Shown piece after piece: positions 1 to 7,375 of a stretch of 9,356 nt of DNA (the stretch's first letter is position 1; each line of letters begins with the position of its first letter). The position numbers and the translations under genes were made by a program. Source of the stretch: JANNRR01 sp043736155 (GTDB lineage Bacteria > Pseudomonadota > Alphaproteobacteria > Rhodobacterales > Rhodobacteraceae). The stretch covers positions 1 to 9,356 of the forward strand of contig JAYTDA010000340.1 of NCBI GenBank assembly GCA_043736155.1. The letters run 5' to 3'. The notes under the pieces were generated by a model. It had not been told where the DNA came from. It ran no database searches and saw only the letters and a program-made list of their open reading frames with translations.

Positions 1-1
1 C

Positions 2-1666
2 GAGATCTGCAATGCCATCGCGCTCAATCGTGGCAACGGGCGCTGGATGACCCGCACCCGGCGGCCGAAATCGCAGGTGGTGTTCTGTATCGACGAGCGC
101 GAGGAATCGATCCACCGGCATTACGAGGAACTTGACCCCGATCACGAAACCCTTGGCGCGGCAGGGTTCTTTGGCGTGGCGATGAACTATTCCGGCCTGG
201 ACGAGCATCATGTCACGCCGCTGTGCCCCGCCGTCGTCACCCCGGCCCACAAGGTGTTGGAAGTGGCGCGCCCGATTGATGAAAAGCTGCATCTGCCGGG
301 CCACCAGCGCCGCTCAAAATGGCTGGAGGTATTCCACGACTCGTTCTGGGAAACCAAACGCAACGCGCTGGGCAGCTATTTCCTGATTGATCTGGTGGGC
401 TTTCTGACTGCGCTGCCGCTGATCGGGCGGATGTTCTTCCCGGTCAAATATTTTGCGGGCGTAAAGGCGGTCCATGCGGCCTTTGTGCCGGGGGTCAAAA
501 CACATCTGGCATTGACCAAGGCCGAGGGCGGTGCGGCGGGCGAAGGCTTTACCCTTGTCGAACAGGCCGACCGGGTCGAGGGACTGCTGCGCAATACCGG
601 CATGATCAGTTATTTTGCACCGATTGTCGTGTTCTGTGCGCATGGCTCGAACAGCCAGAACAACCCGCATGAAAACGCGCATGATTGCGGTGCCTGCGGC
701 GGCAAGCACGGCGCACCGAATTCGCGCGCGGTTGCGGCGATGGCCAACACTGCGGCAGTGCGCGAGTTGTTGCTGCAACGCGGCATCATCATTCCCGACG
801 ATACCTGGTTCATCGGTGCGTCGCATAATACCGCGTCTGATCTGGTCACCTATTTTGACGAGGAAGATGTGCCGGCGCATCTGCGTGACCGCTATACGGC
901 GGTCAAGGCCGATCTGTTTCAGGCCAGCATGCGCGCCGCCCGCGAACGCTGCCGCCGCTTTGCCAGCGCCCCCAAGGATGCCTCGCTGGAGGTATCCTAT
1001 CACCACGCCCATCACCGTGCCTTTGATTTCAGCCAGGTGCGGCCGGAATGGGGCCATGCCACCAATGCGTTTGCAGTGGTTGGTCGGCGGGGTATTACCC
1101 AAGGCGTGTTCTTTGATCGCCGCCCGTTCATCATTTCCTACGATCCGAACACCGACCCGACCGGCAAGATCCTTGAACGCATTCTGCTCGCCGTCGGGCC
1201 GGTGGGGGCCGGGATCAATCTGGAATATTACTTCTCGACGGTGGATACCAAGGTTTACGGCAGCGATACCAAGGTGCCGCACAACGTGACCGGGCTGATC
1301 GGGGTGATGGAAGGCGCGCATTCCGATCTGCGCACCGGCCTGCCCAAGCAAATGACCGAAGTGCACGAGGCGATGCGGCTTAATCTGATCGTCGATGCGC
1401 CGATGGCCATCCTGGGCGAGATCTACGGCCGCCAGCCCGGCATTCAGGAGCTGTTGAACGGCGAATGGGTGATCCTGATCGCGCATGACCCCGAAACCGG
1501 CGAATTGAACCAGTTCGTGCCCGGCGTAGGATTCGAGAAATGGGACGACAGCGCCCTGACCCCGATCCCGGATGTGCCGGATTCCTATGCCTGGTTCAAA
1601 GGCAAATACGAAAAATTCCTCCCCCCCGCGCGGATCGCTGAACCCACCCGCCCGTGGACACATTGA
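2..1666 (+). CDS. dabA: Probable inorganic carbon transporter subunit DabA (DUF2309), 5' end missing
   Basis: The frame is open from nucleotide 2 without a start, so this is the C-terminal 554 residues; by comparison with DabA proteins of about 800 residues or more, roughly the first third lies upstream. DabA is a zinc protein with beta-carbonic-anhydrase-like active-site residues. It is thought to hydrate CO2 in the cytoplasm, driven by a membrane NuoL-like partner, so that bicarbonate accumulates. All four residues of the described Cys-Asp/His-Cys site are visible: Cys29 and Asp31 (numbered from nucleotide 2) in VVFCIDERE at nt 86-94, and His214 (nt 641) and Cys229 (nt 686) in CAHGS...HDCGACGG. 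The His-Cys spacing of 15 equals that of Halothiobacillus DabA as I recall it. A hydrophobic stretch lies near nt 370-450. The ATG at 47 is internal, because coding similarity runs through it. The gene ends 13 nt before the NuoL-like gene. Family assignment is firm; substrate is inferred. Confidence 0.93.
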   Translation, partial: EICNAIALNRGNGRWMTRTRRPKSQVVFCIDEREESIHRHYEELDPDHETLGAAGFFGVAMNYSGLDEHHVTPLCPAVVTPAHKVLEVARPIDEKLHLPGHQRRSKWLEVFHDSFWETKRNALGSYFLIDLVGFLTALPLIGRMFFPVKYFAGVKAVHAAFVPGVKTHLALTKAEGGAAGEGFTLVEQADRVEGLLRNTGMISYFAPIVVFCAHGSNSQNNPHENAHDCGACGGKHGAPNSRAVAAMANTAAVRELLLQRGIIIPDDTWFIGASHNTASDLVTYFDEEDVPAHLRDRYTAVKADLFQASMRAARERCRRFASAPKDASLEVSYHHAHHRAFDFSQVRPEWGHATNAFAVVGRRGITQGVFFDRRPFIISYDPNTDPTGKILERILLAVGPVGAGINLEYYFSTVDTKVYGSDTKVPHNVTGLIGVMEGAHSDLRTGLPKQMTEVHEAMRLNLIVDAPMAILGEIYGRQPGIQELLNGEWVILIAHDPETGELNQFVPGVGFEKWDDSALTPIPDVPDSYAWFKGKYEKFLPPARIAEPTRPWTH

Positions 1667-1671
1667 AGGAG
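1666..1671 (+). promoter_or_regulatory. Ribosome binding site for the NuoL-like gene
   Basis: AAGGAG lies 8 nt before the ATG at 1680 and overlaps the last base of the dabA stop codon. It decides the start: the frame is open back to 1572, but that stretch translates dabA DNA out of frame, and only the ATG at 1680 has a good site. The protein from there begins directly with a NuoL-type first membrane helix. Confidence 0.8.
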
Positions 1672-1679
1672 ACGGTCGC

Positions 1680-4106
1680 ATGTTGAATTTTGATACGGTC
1701 GTCATTCTGATTGTCGCCCTGCCGTTGTTTGCGGCAGTGGCCAACGGGCTGAACCTGGTTGCGGGAGACCGCTTCTGGGGCTGGCGCGCGGTACAGCGCC
1801 TGACCTGGATGCCACTTCTGGCCTCGTTTCTGGGTTCGATCTGGGTGTTTGCCCAGATCCTGTCCGATCCGACCCCGCGTGAGGTGATCGTCTACCAATG
1901 GCTGTCGGCTGGGACGATGACGGTGGACATGGGCTTTTTGATCGACGCGCTGTCGGGCATCATGATGCTGGTGGTCACCGGGTTCAGTTTCCTGATTGCC
2001 ATGTTCTCGATCAACTACATGCACAATGACCGCAGCTTTTCGCGCTATTTCAGCGCCTTGGCGCTGTTTGTCTTTGCCATGCTGGTGCTGGTTCTGGGCA
2101 ACAATTACATCATGTTGTTCCTTGGCTGGGAATCGGTCGGCTTATGTTCCTACCTGCTGATCGGGCATTACTACGAACGCAAATCCGCCGCTCGCGCCGG
2201 GACCAAGGCCTTTGTGATGAACCGGGTCGGGGATGCGGGGTTTCTGGTCGGCATCTTTCTGATTGCCACCAATTTCAACTCTGTCGCCTACACCGAAGTT
2301 TTTGCCAATCTGGACAAGATCGACAGCTTTACTGCCACGCTGATCGGCTTGTGCCTGCTGACCGGTGCGATCGGGAAATCGGCGCAACTGCCGCTGGGAA
2401 CCTGGCTTGCCAAGGCGATGGAAGGGCCAACGCCATCCTCGGCGCTGATCCATGCGGCCACCATGGTCACGGCAGGGGTCTATATGATCGTGCGCAGCCA
2501 TGGCATCTATGACATGGCGCCGATTGCCCTGGCCGTGGTGACCATCGTCGGCGCGCTGACGGCGGCTTATGGTGCGACCGTGGGCAAGACCATCTCTGAC
2601 ATCAAGGGCATCCTTGCGGCCTCGACCACCACCCAGTTGGGGCTGATGTTCGTGGCTTGCGGGCTGGGGGCCTATCCGGTGGCGATCTTTCATCTGGTGG
2701 CGCATGCCTTCCTCAAAACCTTCCTGTTCCTGACCGCGCCGTCGATCCTGCACTATTTCCACACTTTCCCCGATGCCACGGCAGTCGAGCGGCGTCCGAC
2801 CCCGGTGCCGGTGGTGTTCTGGTTGATCCTTGTCGGCAGCATCGGGCTGATTGCCTGGCCGTTCAGCGCGGGTGTGCTTGGCCTGGGCGGGGCCACCGGT
2901 CTGTCAGCCTCGGTCTATGTGCTGGCTGCAGCGGGACTGATGGCCGTCTTTACCACGGCTTACTACGCTGTCAGCGCGACACGGCGCATTTTTGGCGGAG
3001 AGGCGCATGCGCACGCCCATCCGGTCAGCCACACTGCAGTTGTCGGCCCGGTTCACGGTCACGGTCACGGTCACGATGCAGGTGAACATCACGACCATCA
3101 AGACGACGCGACGTTGAAACCTTTTGGCGGTGTGCCGGTGGCCATTCCGGTGATCGCGCTGGGTGGCGCGCTGGCCGCAGGGCTGTTCTTCGGCATCCTG
3201 CCCGGCGGCTTGATGAATTCCTGGTTCGCGGGCTTTCTGGCACCGGTGGTCAGCCTGTCGGAAACCGCCGCCAGCCAGTCGGTGCTCAGCTTTCTGGTGG
3301 TTGCGGCAATCGGCCTCTTGATGATCTCGGCCTGGGTGGCGGCGCTGTTCTTGGACCGTTTCCGCGCCGAAGTGCCGGGGCTTGGCTTGATCCGGGCACG
3401 CGGCATCTATGCGGCGGCGATGCGCCGGTTCTGGCTGGATGACTTCTACCATCTGGTCATCGTGGGCGGGGCTGTACGGCTGGGCCAGTTGCTGGACCGG
3501 TTTGATACCCGTGTCATCGACCGCGTGGTCGGTGCCCCAGTTACCGCCAGCCGCATCGGCAGCGCCGGCGCCACCTGGGAGATGCGCTTTCTGGCCGCCC
3601 GCGCCGCAGGCATCCGCGGTGCGCTTGGCAGCTCAACCATTGCCGGCACCGGCAGCGGCCTGTTGCCCTGGCTGTCTGCCGCCTCGGCGCAAAGTTCCGG
3701 CTACAAGGAACCTGCCCACCTGGCCGCAGGCATCGGGGTTGCGGGGACGCTGACCGCCTATGCCTCACAATCCTCGGCGCTGTTCGAAAAGGATGTGATC
3801 GCGCAAGGGCAGGGGCTGATCGGCATCGCCACGACCTTTGCCTCTCGGTCTTCGGCGCTGTTCGAAAAGGATGTGATCGCGCAGGGGCAGGGCCTGATCG
3901 GCATCGCCACCGACGGGGCTGCAGTGGTGTCAGGTTGGGTCGAACACAACGTGTTCGAGATCGGCATCAACAAGGGCGTATCGCAGACCGGCGGTGCCCT
4001 GGGGGCGATGCTTTATGAAATCGAGGAGCTGCTCGGTCATCCGTTGGTGGTGGGAACTTTGGTCCTGCTCGCCATTTCTGGTCTCTTGTGGGGAATTGTC
4101 TCGTGA
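1680..4106 (+). CDS. NuoL-like proton-channel subunit of the DAB-type complex, with long repeat-bearing C-terminus
   Basis: An 808-residue polytopic membrane protein of the NuoL/MrpA/DabB family, which carries protons across the membrane and couples this to a partner; here the partner is probably DabA. Complex I residues recognised by alignment from memory: Glu151 in GWESVGLCSYL (E. coli NuoL E144), Lys233 in IGKSAQLPLGTWLAKAMEGPT (K229), and His338, His342 and Lys346 in FHLVAHAFLK (H334, H338, K342). The TM12 motif SKDE with K399 is absent; residues near 402 read VLGLGG. A His-rich loop covers residues 443-473. The core ends in DDFYHLVIVGGAV and LLDRFDTRVIDRVVG (about 583-620). An extension follows that holds four 26-residue repeats (668-771) and a final membrane helix. 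E. coli NuoL has about 613 residues, so this one is nearly 200 longer. Its stop overlaps the next start by 4 nt. It could be annotated as NADH-quinone oxidoreductase subunit L, but no other soluble complex I genes are nearby. Confidence 0.9.
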   Translation: MLNFDTVVILIVALPLFAAVANGLNLVAGDRFWGWRAVQRLTWMPLLASFLGSIWVFAQILSDPTPREVIVYQWLSAGTMTVDMGFLIDALSGIMMLVVTGFSFLIAMFSINYMHNDRSFSRYFSALALFVFAMLVLVLGNNYIMLFLGWESVGLCSYLLIGHYYERKSAARAGTKAFVMNRVGDAGFLVGIFLIATNFNSVAYTEVFANLDKIDSFTATLIGLCLLTGAIGKSAQLPLGTWLAKAMEGPTPSSALIHAATMVTAGVYMIVRSHGIYDMAPIALAVVTIVGALTAAYGATVGKTISDIKGILAASTTTQLGLMFVACGLGAYPVAIFHLVAHAFLKTFLFLTAPSILHYFHTFPDATAVERRPTPVPVVFWLILVGSIGLIAWPFSAGVLGLGGATGLSASVYVLAAAGLMAVFTTAYYAVSATRRIFGGEAHAHAHPVSHTAVVGPVHGHGHGHDAGEHHDHQDDATLKPFGGVPVAIPVIALGGALAAGLFFGILPGGLMNSWFAGFLAPVVSLSETAASQSVLSFLVVAAIGLLMISAWVAALFLDRFRAEVPGLGLIRARGIYAAAMRRFWLDDFYHLVIVGGAVRLGQLLDRFDTRVIDRVVGAPVTASRIGSAGATWEMRFLAARAAGIRGALGSSTIAGTGSGLLPWLSAASAQSSGYKEPAHLAAGIGVAGTLTAYASQSSALFEKDVIAQGQGLIGIATTFASRSSALFEKDVIAQGQGLIGIATDGAAVVSGWVEHNVFEIGINKGVSQTGGALGAMLYEIEELLGHPLVVGTLVLLAISGLLWGIVS
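3054..3077 (+). repeat. Hexamer repeat coding a His-Gly run
   Basis: CACGGT occurs three times in tandem (3054-3071), followed by CACGAT (3072-3077), encoding HGHGHGHD. It sits in a loop of the NuoL-like protein with 11 histidines in 31 residues (443-473). Codon-level repetition suggests that the run can grow or shrink by replication slippage without losing frame. Other NuoL proteins also carry histidines in this loop. Confidence 0.85.
3681..3992 (+). repeat. Four tandem 78-bp (26-residue) coding repeats in the NuoL-like C-terminus
   Basis: The units are 3681-3758, 3759-3836, 3837-3914 and 3915-3992, in exact register. Units 2 and 3 match at 68 of 78 bases and 23 of 26 residues, with the core FEKDVIAQGQGLIGIA in both. 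Units 1 and 4 are diverged but keep the pattern: the glutamate codon falls at 3708, 3786, 3864 and 3942, always 78 nt apart, and glycines and small residues follow. Unit 1 shares QSS, E, A, G, G, G and T with unit 2. Unit 4 (WVEHNVFEIG) shares E, V and G. Each unit could form one amphipathic or membrane-lying helix of the tail. The near-identity of units 2 and 3 indicates a recent duplication on an older repeat. Confidence 0.88.
4090..4095 (+). promoter_or_regulatory. Ribosome binding site for the first NuoM-like gene
   Basis: GGGGAA lies 7 nt before the GTG at 4103, inside the end of the NuoL-like gene. It favours that GTG, whose 4-nt GTGA overlap with the upstream stop is typical of translational coupling, over the in-frame GTG at 4088. 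Confidence 0.55.
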
Positions 4107-5698
4107 TCCTTGAACAGGTTTTTGCCAGCGATCAGATCGGCTTTCCGATTCTGAGCCTGCTGTTGCTGCTGCCCCTGATCGCCTCGGCGGCGCTGTTGTT
4201 GATGAAGGACGATGCGTTAGCCACCAAGGTGGCGATCTGGGCCAGTGCCGCCGAACTGGCGCTGGCCGGGTTCGCCTGGTTCAACTTTGTGCCGGGAAGC
4301 TCCGATCTGCAATTCGTCGAACAGATCGGGCCGCTGCCCGGCCTTGGCATCAGCTACCATCTGGGGGTGGACGGCATTTCGATGCTGTTCATCCCGGCAA
4401 CGGCGGTGCTGTCGCTGTTGGCGATGATCTATGCCGACACTTCGGTCAAGGTGAACATCCGCGGCTATCTGGCGGCACTGCTGGCGTTTGAGGCGGCGAT
4501 GATGGGTGCCTTCATGGCGGTCGATCTGATGCTGTTCTGGCTGTTTTTCGCCATCGAAATCGTGCCGAGTTATTTCCTGATCACCCGCTGGGGCACCGGC
4601 GGCCAACGGCGGGCGGCCGCCAACAGCTATCTGATCCACATGGCGCTGGCGTCGGCAGCGGTGCTGGTGGCCATTGTGCTGATGGCAACCAACCATGCCA
4701 GCGCGGTCAACGGCACGGTGTCGTTCAGCTATGTCGACCTGCTCAGCGCAAACTCGCCCAATCAAAGCCAGACAGTGATCTTTTTCATCCTGTGCCTAGG
4801 TTTTGCAATCAAGGCGCCGCTGTTTCCGTTCCACACCTGGATGCCGCGCGTGCTGGAACAGGGGCCGGTCGTCGGTATCGGCGTGTTTTTGGTGGGTATC
4901 AAGCTGGGCACCTACGGGTTCCTGCGCTTTGTCATTCCGTTGCTGCCCGAAGCGTCGCAGGAATATTACTGGCTGCTGGCCACCCTTGGCGTGATCAGCA
5001 TGGTCTATGGTGCCCTGATTGCGCTGGTGCAGACCAACCTGCGCCGGGTTCTGGCCTTTGCCAGCCTCAGCCATATGGGCGTCGTCATGCTGGGGCTGTT
5101 TTCGCTGAACTTCCAAGGCTTGCAGGGCGGTTTGCTGCAGATGCTGAACCTTGGCATCACCGGGGCGGGGCTGTTCTTTATCGCGGGGTTCCTGTTCACC
5201 CGGATGGGTGCGCCCGAGGTCACGCGGATGGGCGGGCTGCAGGCGGCAGCCCCGGTGATGGGGCTCAGCTTTCTGATCATCGGGCTGGCCGGGGTCGGCA
5301 TGCCCGGCACCAGCGGCTTTAACGGCGAGCATCTGGTGATGCTGGGCGCGTTCAAGCAGCATTGGCTGATGGCGGTGGCGGTGGGCATGGGCACGCTGTT
5401 AACCGCAGCCTATTTCCTGTGGTACTACCAACGCGCCTTTCTGGGCGACGCGGCGCAGGCGACAGGGCAGGACCGCGCCCGGTTCGTTGATCTGGGGCGC
5501 AATGAAAAACTGATCGCAGCCACGCTGGTCGCGGTGATCTTCTGGATCGGCCTCTATACCACGCCGTTTTTGCAGACGATGAACGGGTCAATCGCGGCGA
5601 TCGAGGCGCGGGTCGCCGCTGCTGCTGCAGATGCCGTCGCGGCGGGGGATACTACCGCGCCGATTCTCACTCTGGCTCAGGAAGGTACCACCCCATGA
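4103..5698 (+). CDS. NuoM-like antiporter subunit, first copy
   Basis: A 531-residue polytopic membrane protein of the NuoM family (proton-conducting PF00361 type), starting at GTG. It opens with FASDQIGFPILS, nearly the same as the opening of the next gene (LATDQIGFPILS), so the two are paralogues from a tandem duplication. Complex I residues seen: Lys237 in FAIKAPLFPFHTWMP (E. coli NuoM K234), Lys267 in GIKLGTYGFLRF (K265) and Glu409 in FNGEHLVMLGAF (E407). The TM5 glutamate (E144, normally in FWE five residues before a conserved proline) is not at its usual place: the segment reads FWLFFAIEIVPSYFLI, with Ala150 at the aligned site and Glu152 two residues on. An Ala-rich C-terminal tail follows the last helix. 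It presumably sits beside the NuoL-like subunit in one complex. It could be annotated NADH-quinone oxidoreductase subunit M. Confidence 0.9.
   Translation: MILEQVFASDQIGFPILSLLLLLPLIASAALLLMKDDALATKVAIWASAAELALAGFAWFNFVPGSSDLQFVEQIGPLPGLGISYHLGVDGISMLFIPATAVLSLLAMIYADTSVKVNIRGYLAALLAFEAAMMGAFMAVDLMLFWLFFAIEIVPSYFLITRWGTGGQRRAAANSYLIHMALASAAVLVAIVLMATNHASAVNGTVSFSYVDLLSANSPNQSQTVIFFILCLGFAIKAPLFPFHTWMPRVLEQGPVVGIGVFLVGIKLGTYGFLRFVIPLLPEASQEYYWLLATLGVISMVYGALIALVQTNLRRVLAFASLSHMGVVMLGLFSLNFQGLQGGLLQMLNLGITGAGLFFIAGFLFTRMGAPEVTRMGGLQAAAPVMGLSFLIIGLAGVGMPGTSGFNGEHLVMLGAFKQHWLMAVAVGMGTLLTAAYFLWYYQRAFLGDAAQATGQDRARFVDLGRNEKLIAATLVAVIFWIGLYTTPFLQTMNGSIAAIEARVAAAAADAVAAGDTTAPILTLAQEGTTP
5679..5685 (+). 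promoter_or_regulatory. Ribosome binding site for the second NuoM-like gene
   Basis: AGGAAGG lies 9 nt before the ATG at 5695, which overlaps the upstream TGA as ATGA. The strong site and the overlap fix the start. Confidence 0.75.
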
Positions 5699-7269
5699 AT
5701 GAGATCCTCGCCACTGACCAGATCGGCTTTCCGATCCTGAGCACGCTGATCGGCCTGCCGGTCCTCGCCGCGCTGCTGCTGCAATTCGTGCGCAGCGAAC
5801 GGGACCAGCGAAGCATGGTGCTGGCGGTTTGCGGCATCGAACTGGTGCTGGCGCTGCTGGTTGCGCTGCGCTTTGTGACCGGCACGGCCGATATCCAGTT
5901 TGCCGAAACCGGGCTCTGGATGCCGCTGATCGGTGCGGCCTATCATCTTGGGGTAGACGGCATTTCCGTGTTGTTCCTGCCGCTTACAGCCATGGTTATC
6001 CTGCTTGCCCTGCTGTTCTCGCCAGCGGGCGGCACCGGGCAGGGCCGGTTCTACTGGACCAACATCCTGATCTTCATGGCCCTGACCATGGGCATTTTCT
6101 GCGCCCTCGATCTGGTGTTGTTCTTTGTGTTCTGGGAGCTGATCCTGATCCCCTCCTACTTCTTGATAAAATTGTGGGGCGTCGGACCACAACGCCAGTA
6201 TGCGGCGATCAAATATGTGACCTACATGCTGGTCGGTTCCGCCCCGCTGTTGATTTCGATCGCCATTCTGGGCAGCAACTATGCTGCCGCTGTGGCGGCT
6301 GGTCTGGCCCCGGCGGGTGGCAATTTCAACTTTGTCGAACTGCTGAAAGTGCCGGTGCCGTTCGAGACCCAAGGCCTGATCTTCATCCTGATGATCACCG
6401 CCTTTGCCGTCAAGGCTCCGGTGCCGCCGTTTCATACCTGGATGCCCTCGGTGCTGACCGAGGGTCCGGTTGGCATGGCGATCCTGATCGTCGGACTGAA
6501 GCTGGGCACCTACGGGATGCTGCGCTTCGTGCTGCCGCTGCTGCCCGAGGCCAGCATCGCCTGGGCACCGATCATGACCTGGCTTGGCGTGTTCGCCATT
6601 CTTTACGGCGGCCTGATCGCGCTGTCGCAATTGAACCTGCGCCGTCTGTTGGCGTTTGCCAGCGTCAGTCATGTCGGGCTGGTGCTGCTGGGTCTGTTCG
6701 CGCTGAACACCCAAGGGCTGCAGGGCAGCCTGATGATGATGCTGAACATCGGCCTGACTTCGACCGCGCTGATGTTTCTGACCGGCGCGCTCTATCGGCG
6801 CACCGGATCGACCGAGCTTTCGGCCTTTGGCGGACTGGCCCGTTATGTGCCGCGCCTTGCGTTCTTTTTCTTTGCCATCGGTCTGGCCACCATCGGCACC
6901 CCGGGCACCAGTGGGTTTTATGGGGAATTTTCCGTCATGCTGGGCGCATTTCAGGCGCATTGGGTGCTGGCGGCGGTGGCGGTGATCGGCGTGGTGCTGA
7001 GTGCGGGCTACTTTCTGTGGTATTACGAGCGTGCCTTCTTTGGCCCGCCATCCTCGCCACGGGTCGCGGCGCTGCGCGATCTGAACGGGCGGGAGACGCT
7101 TGCGATGGGCGTGGTACTGGCCTTGGTTCTGGCCATTGGTCTGTTCCCGATGCCGCTGATCAACATCACGTCAGGATCGGTCACTGCGCTGTCTGACCGG
7201 TTGCAGGCCAGCCGTATCGTTATGGAAACGTCTGGCCCCGATGCCGCGCAACTGGCGCAGGCGGACTGA
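5695..7269 (+). CDS. NuoM-like antiporter subunit, second copy
   Basis: A 524-residue polytopic membrane protein of the NuoM family, paralogue of the preceding gene. It has the full set of canonical coupling residues: Glu148 in FVFWELILIPSYFLI (E. coli NuoM E144), Lys240 in AVKAPVPPFHTWMPS (K234), Lys269 in GLKLGTYGMLRF (K265) and Glu411 in FYGEFSVMLGAF (E407). Length is close to E. coli NuoM (509). The 4-nt overlap and good ribosome binding site imply co-translation with the other two membrane subunits and so a fixed stoichiometry. With the NuoL-like protein it gives three proton-channel-type subunits for one DabA. It is most likely part of the carbon-uptake complex. A role in a separate NDH-type dehydrogenase cannot be excluded, because the genes upstream of the window are unknown. 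Confidence 0.92.
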   Translation: MNEILATDQIGFPILSTLIGLPVLAALLLQFVRSERDQRSMVLAVCGIELVLALLVALRFVTGTADIQFAETGLWMPLIGAAYHLGVDGISVLFLPLTAMVILLALLFSPAGGTGQGRFYWTNILIFMALTMGIFCALDLVLFFVFWELILIPSYFLIKLWGVGPQRQYAAIKYVTYMLVGSAPLLISIAILGSNYAAAVAAGLAPAGGNFNFVELLKVPVPFETQGLIFILMITAFAVKAPVPPFHTWMPSVLTEGPVGMAILIVGLKLGTYGMLRFVLPLLPEASIAWAPIMTWLGVFAILYGGLIALSQLNLRRLLAFASVSHVGLVLLGLFALNTQGLQGSLMMMLNIGLTSTALMFLTGALYRRTGSTELSAFGGLARYVPRLAFFFFAIGLATIGTPGTSGFYGEFSVMLGAFQAHWVLAAVAVIGVVLSAGYFLWYYERAFFGPPSSPRVAALRDLNGRETLAMGVVLALVLAIGLFPMPLINITSGSVTALSDRLQASRIVMETSGPDAAQLAQAD

Positions 7270-7288
7270 TCGTGGTGGACTGACGCGG

Positions 7289-7301
7289 TCGGTCTGACCG
7301 A
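7289..7301. other. Short palindrome in the gap after the NuoM genes
   Basis: TCGGTC-T-GACCGA is a perfect 6-bp inverted repeat with a 1-nt centre, 20 nt after the second NuoM-like stop. It could be a protein binding site or chance; no known operator is recognised. Confidence 0.35.
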
Positions 7302-7302
7302 G

Positions 7303-7329
7303 GCGCGCCGGACAATCCGTCCGGCGTGC
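7303..7329 (+). terminator. GC-rich stem-loop after the operon, weak terminator candidate
   Basis: CGCCGGAC (7306-7313) pairs perfectly with GTCCGGCG (7319-7326) around the loop AATCC. A G-T pair and two more pairs extend the stem to 11 bp (7303-7329). The sequence that follows has only a short T run (CTCTTTCTC at 7338-7346), so this may be a 3'-end stabiliser or partial terminator, not a strong intrinsic one. Confidence 0.5.
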
Positions 7330-7342
7330 GGCACCACTCTTT

Positions 7343-7373
7343 CTCGCCACACCGCGTGGCGAGGGATTATTTT
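7343..7373 (+). promoter_or_regulatory. Stem-loop overlapping the universal stress protein ribosome binding site
   Basis: CTCGCCAC (7343-7350) pairs perfectly with GTGGCGAG (7356-7363), loop ACCGC, and is followed by GGATTATTTT. The right arm includes the first bases of the likely Shine-Dalgarno GAGGGA (7361-7366), which is 9 nt before the GTG at 7376. The hairpin could end transcription partially at the T-rich tail, mask the binding site, or both. No experiment is known for this element. Confidence 0.45.
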
Positions 7374-7375
7374 CG

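Noticed and set aside
1572..1679. Longer N-terminus for the NuoL-like protein from an upstream start
   Set aside because: This stretch is dabA coding sequence in another frame; the ATG at 1680 has AAGGAG at proper distance and begins with the expected first helix.
314..1744. Long minus-strand open frame opposite dabA
   Set aside because: Its codons mirror the dabA frame, the product is rich in Arg, His and Gln without any recognisable domain, and the plus strand carries clear DabA motifs.
4088..4102. Alternative GTG start for the first NuoM-like gene
   Set aside because: The GTG at 4103 has the better-placed purine-rich site and the 4-nt overlap also seen for the next gene; the choice adds or removes only five residues.
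5677..6960. Long minus-strand open frame opposite the second NuoM-like gene
   Set aside because: A shadow of a GC-rich membrane-protein gene; the product is Gln/His/Arg-rich low-complexity sequence and no ribosome binding site or family is evident.
1680..7269. Ordinary respiratory complex I operon
   Set aside because: Only antiporter-type subunits are present, with two NuoM copies and a DUF2309/DabA gene directly upstream; no NuoK, NuoN or soluble subunit gene is seen in the window.
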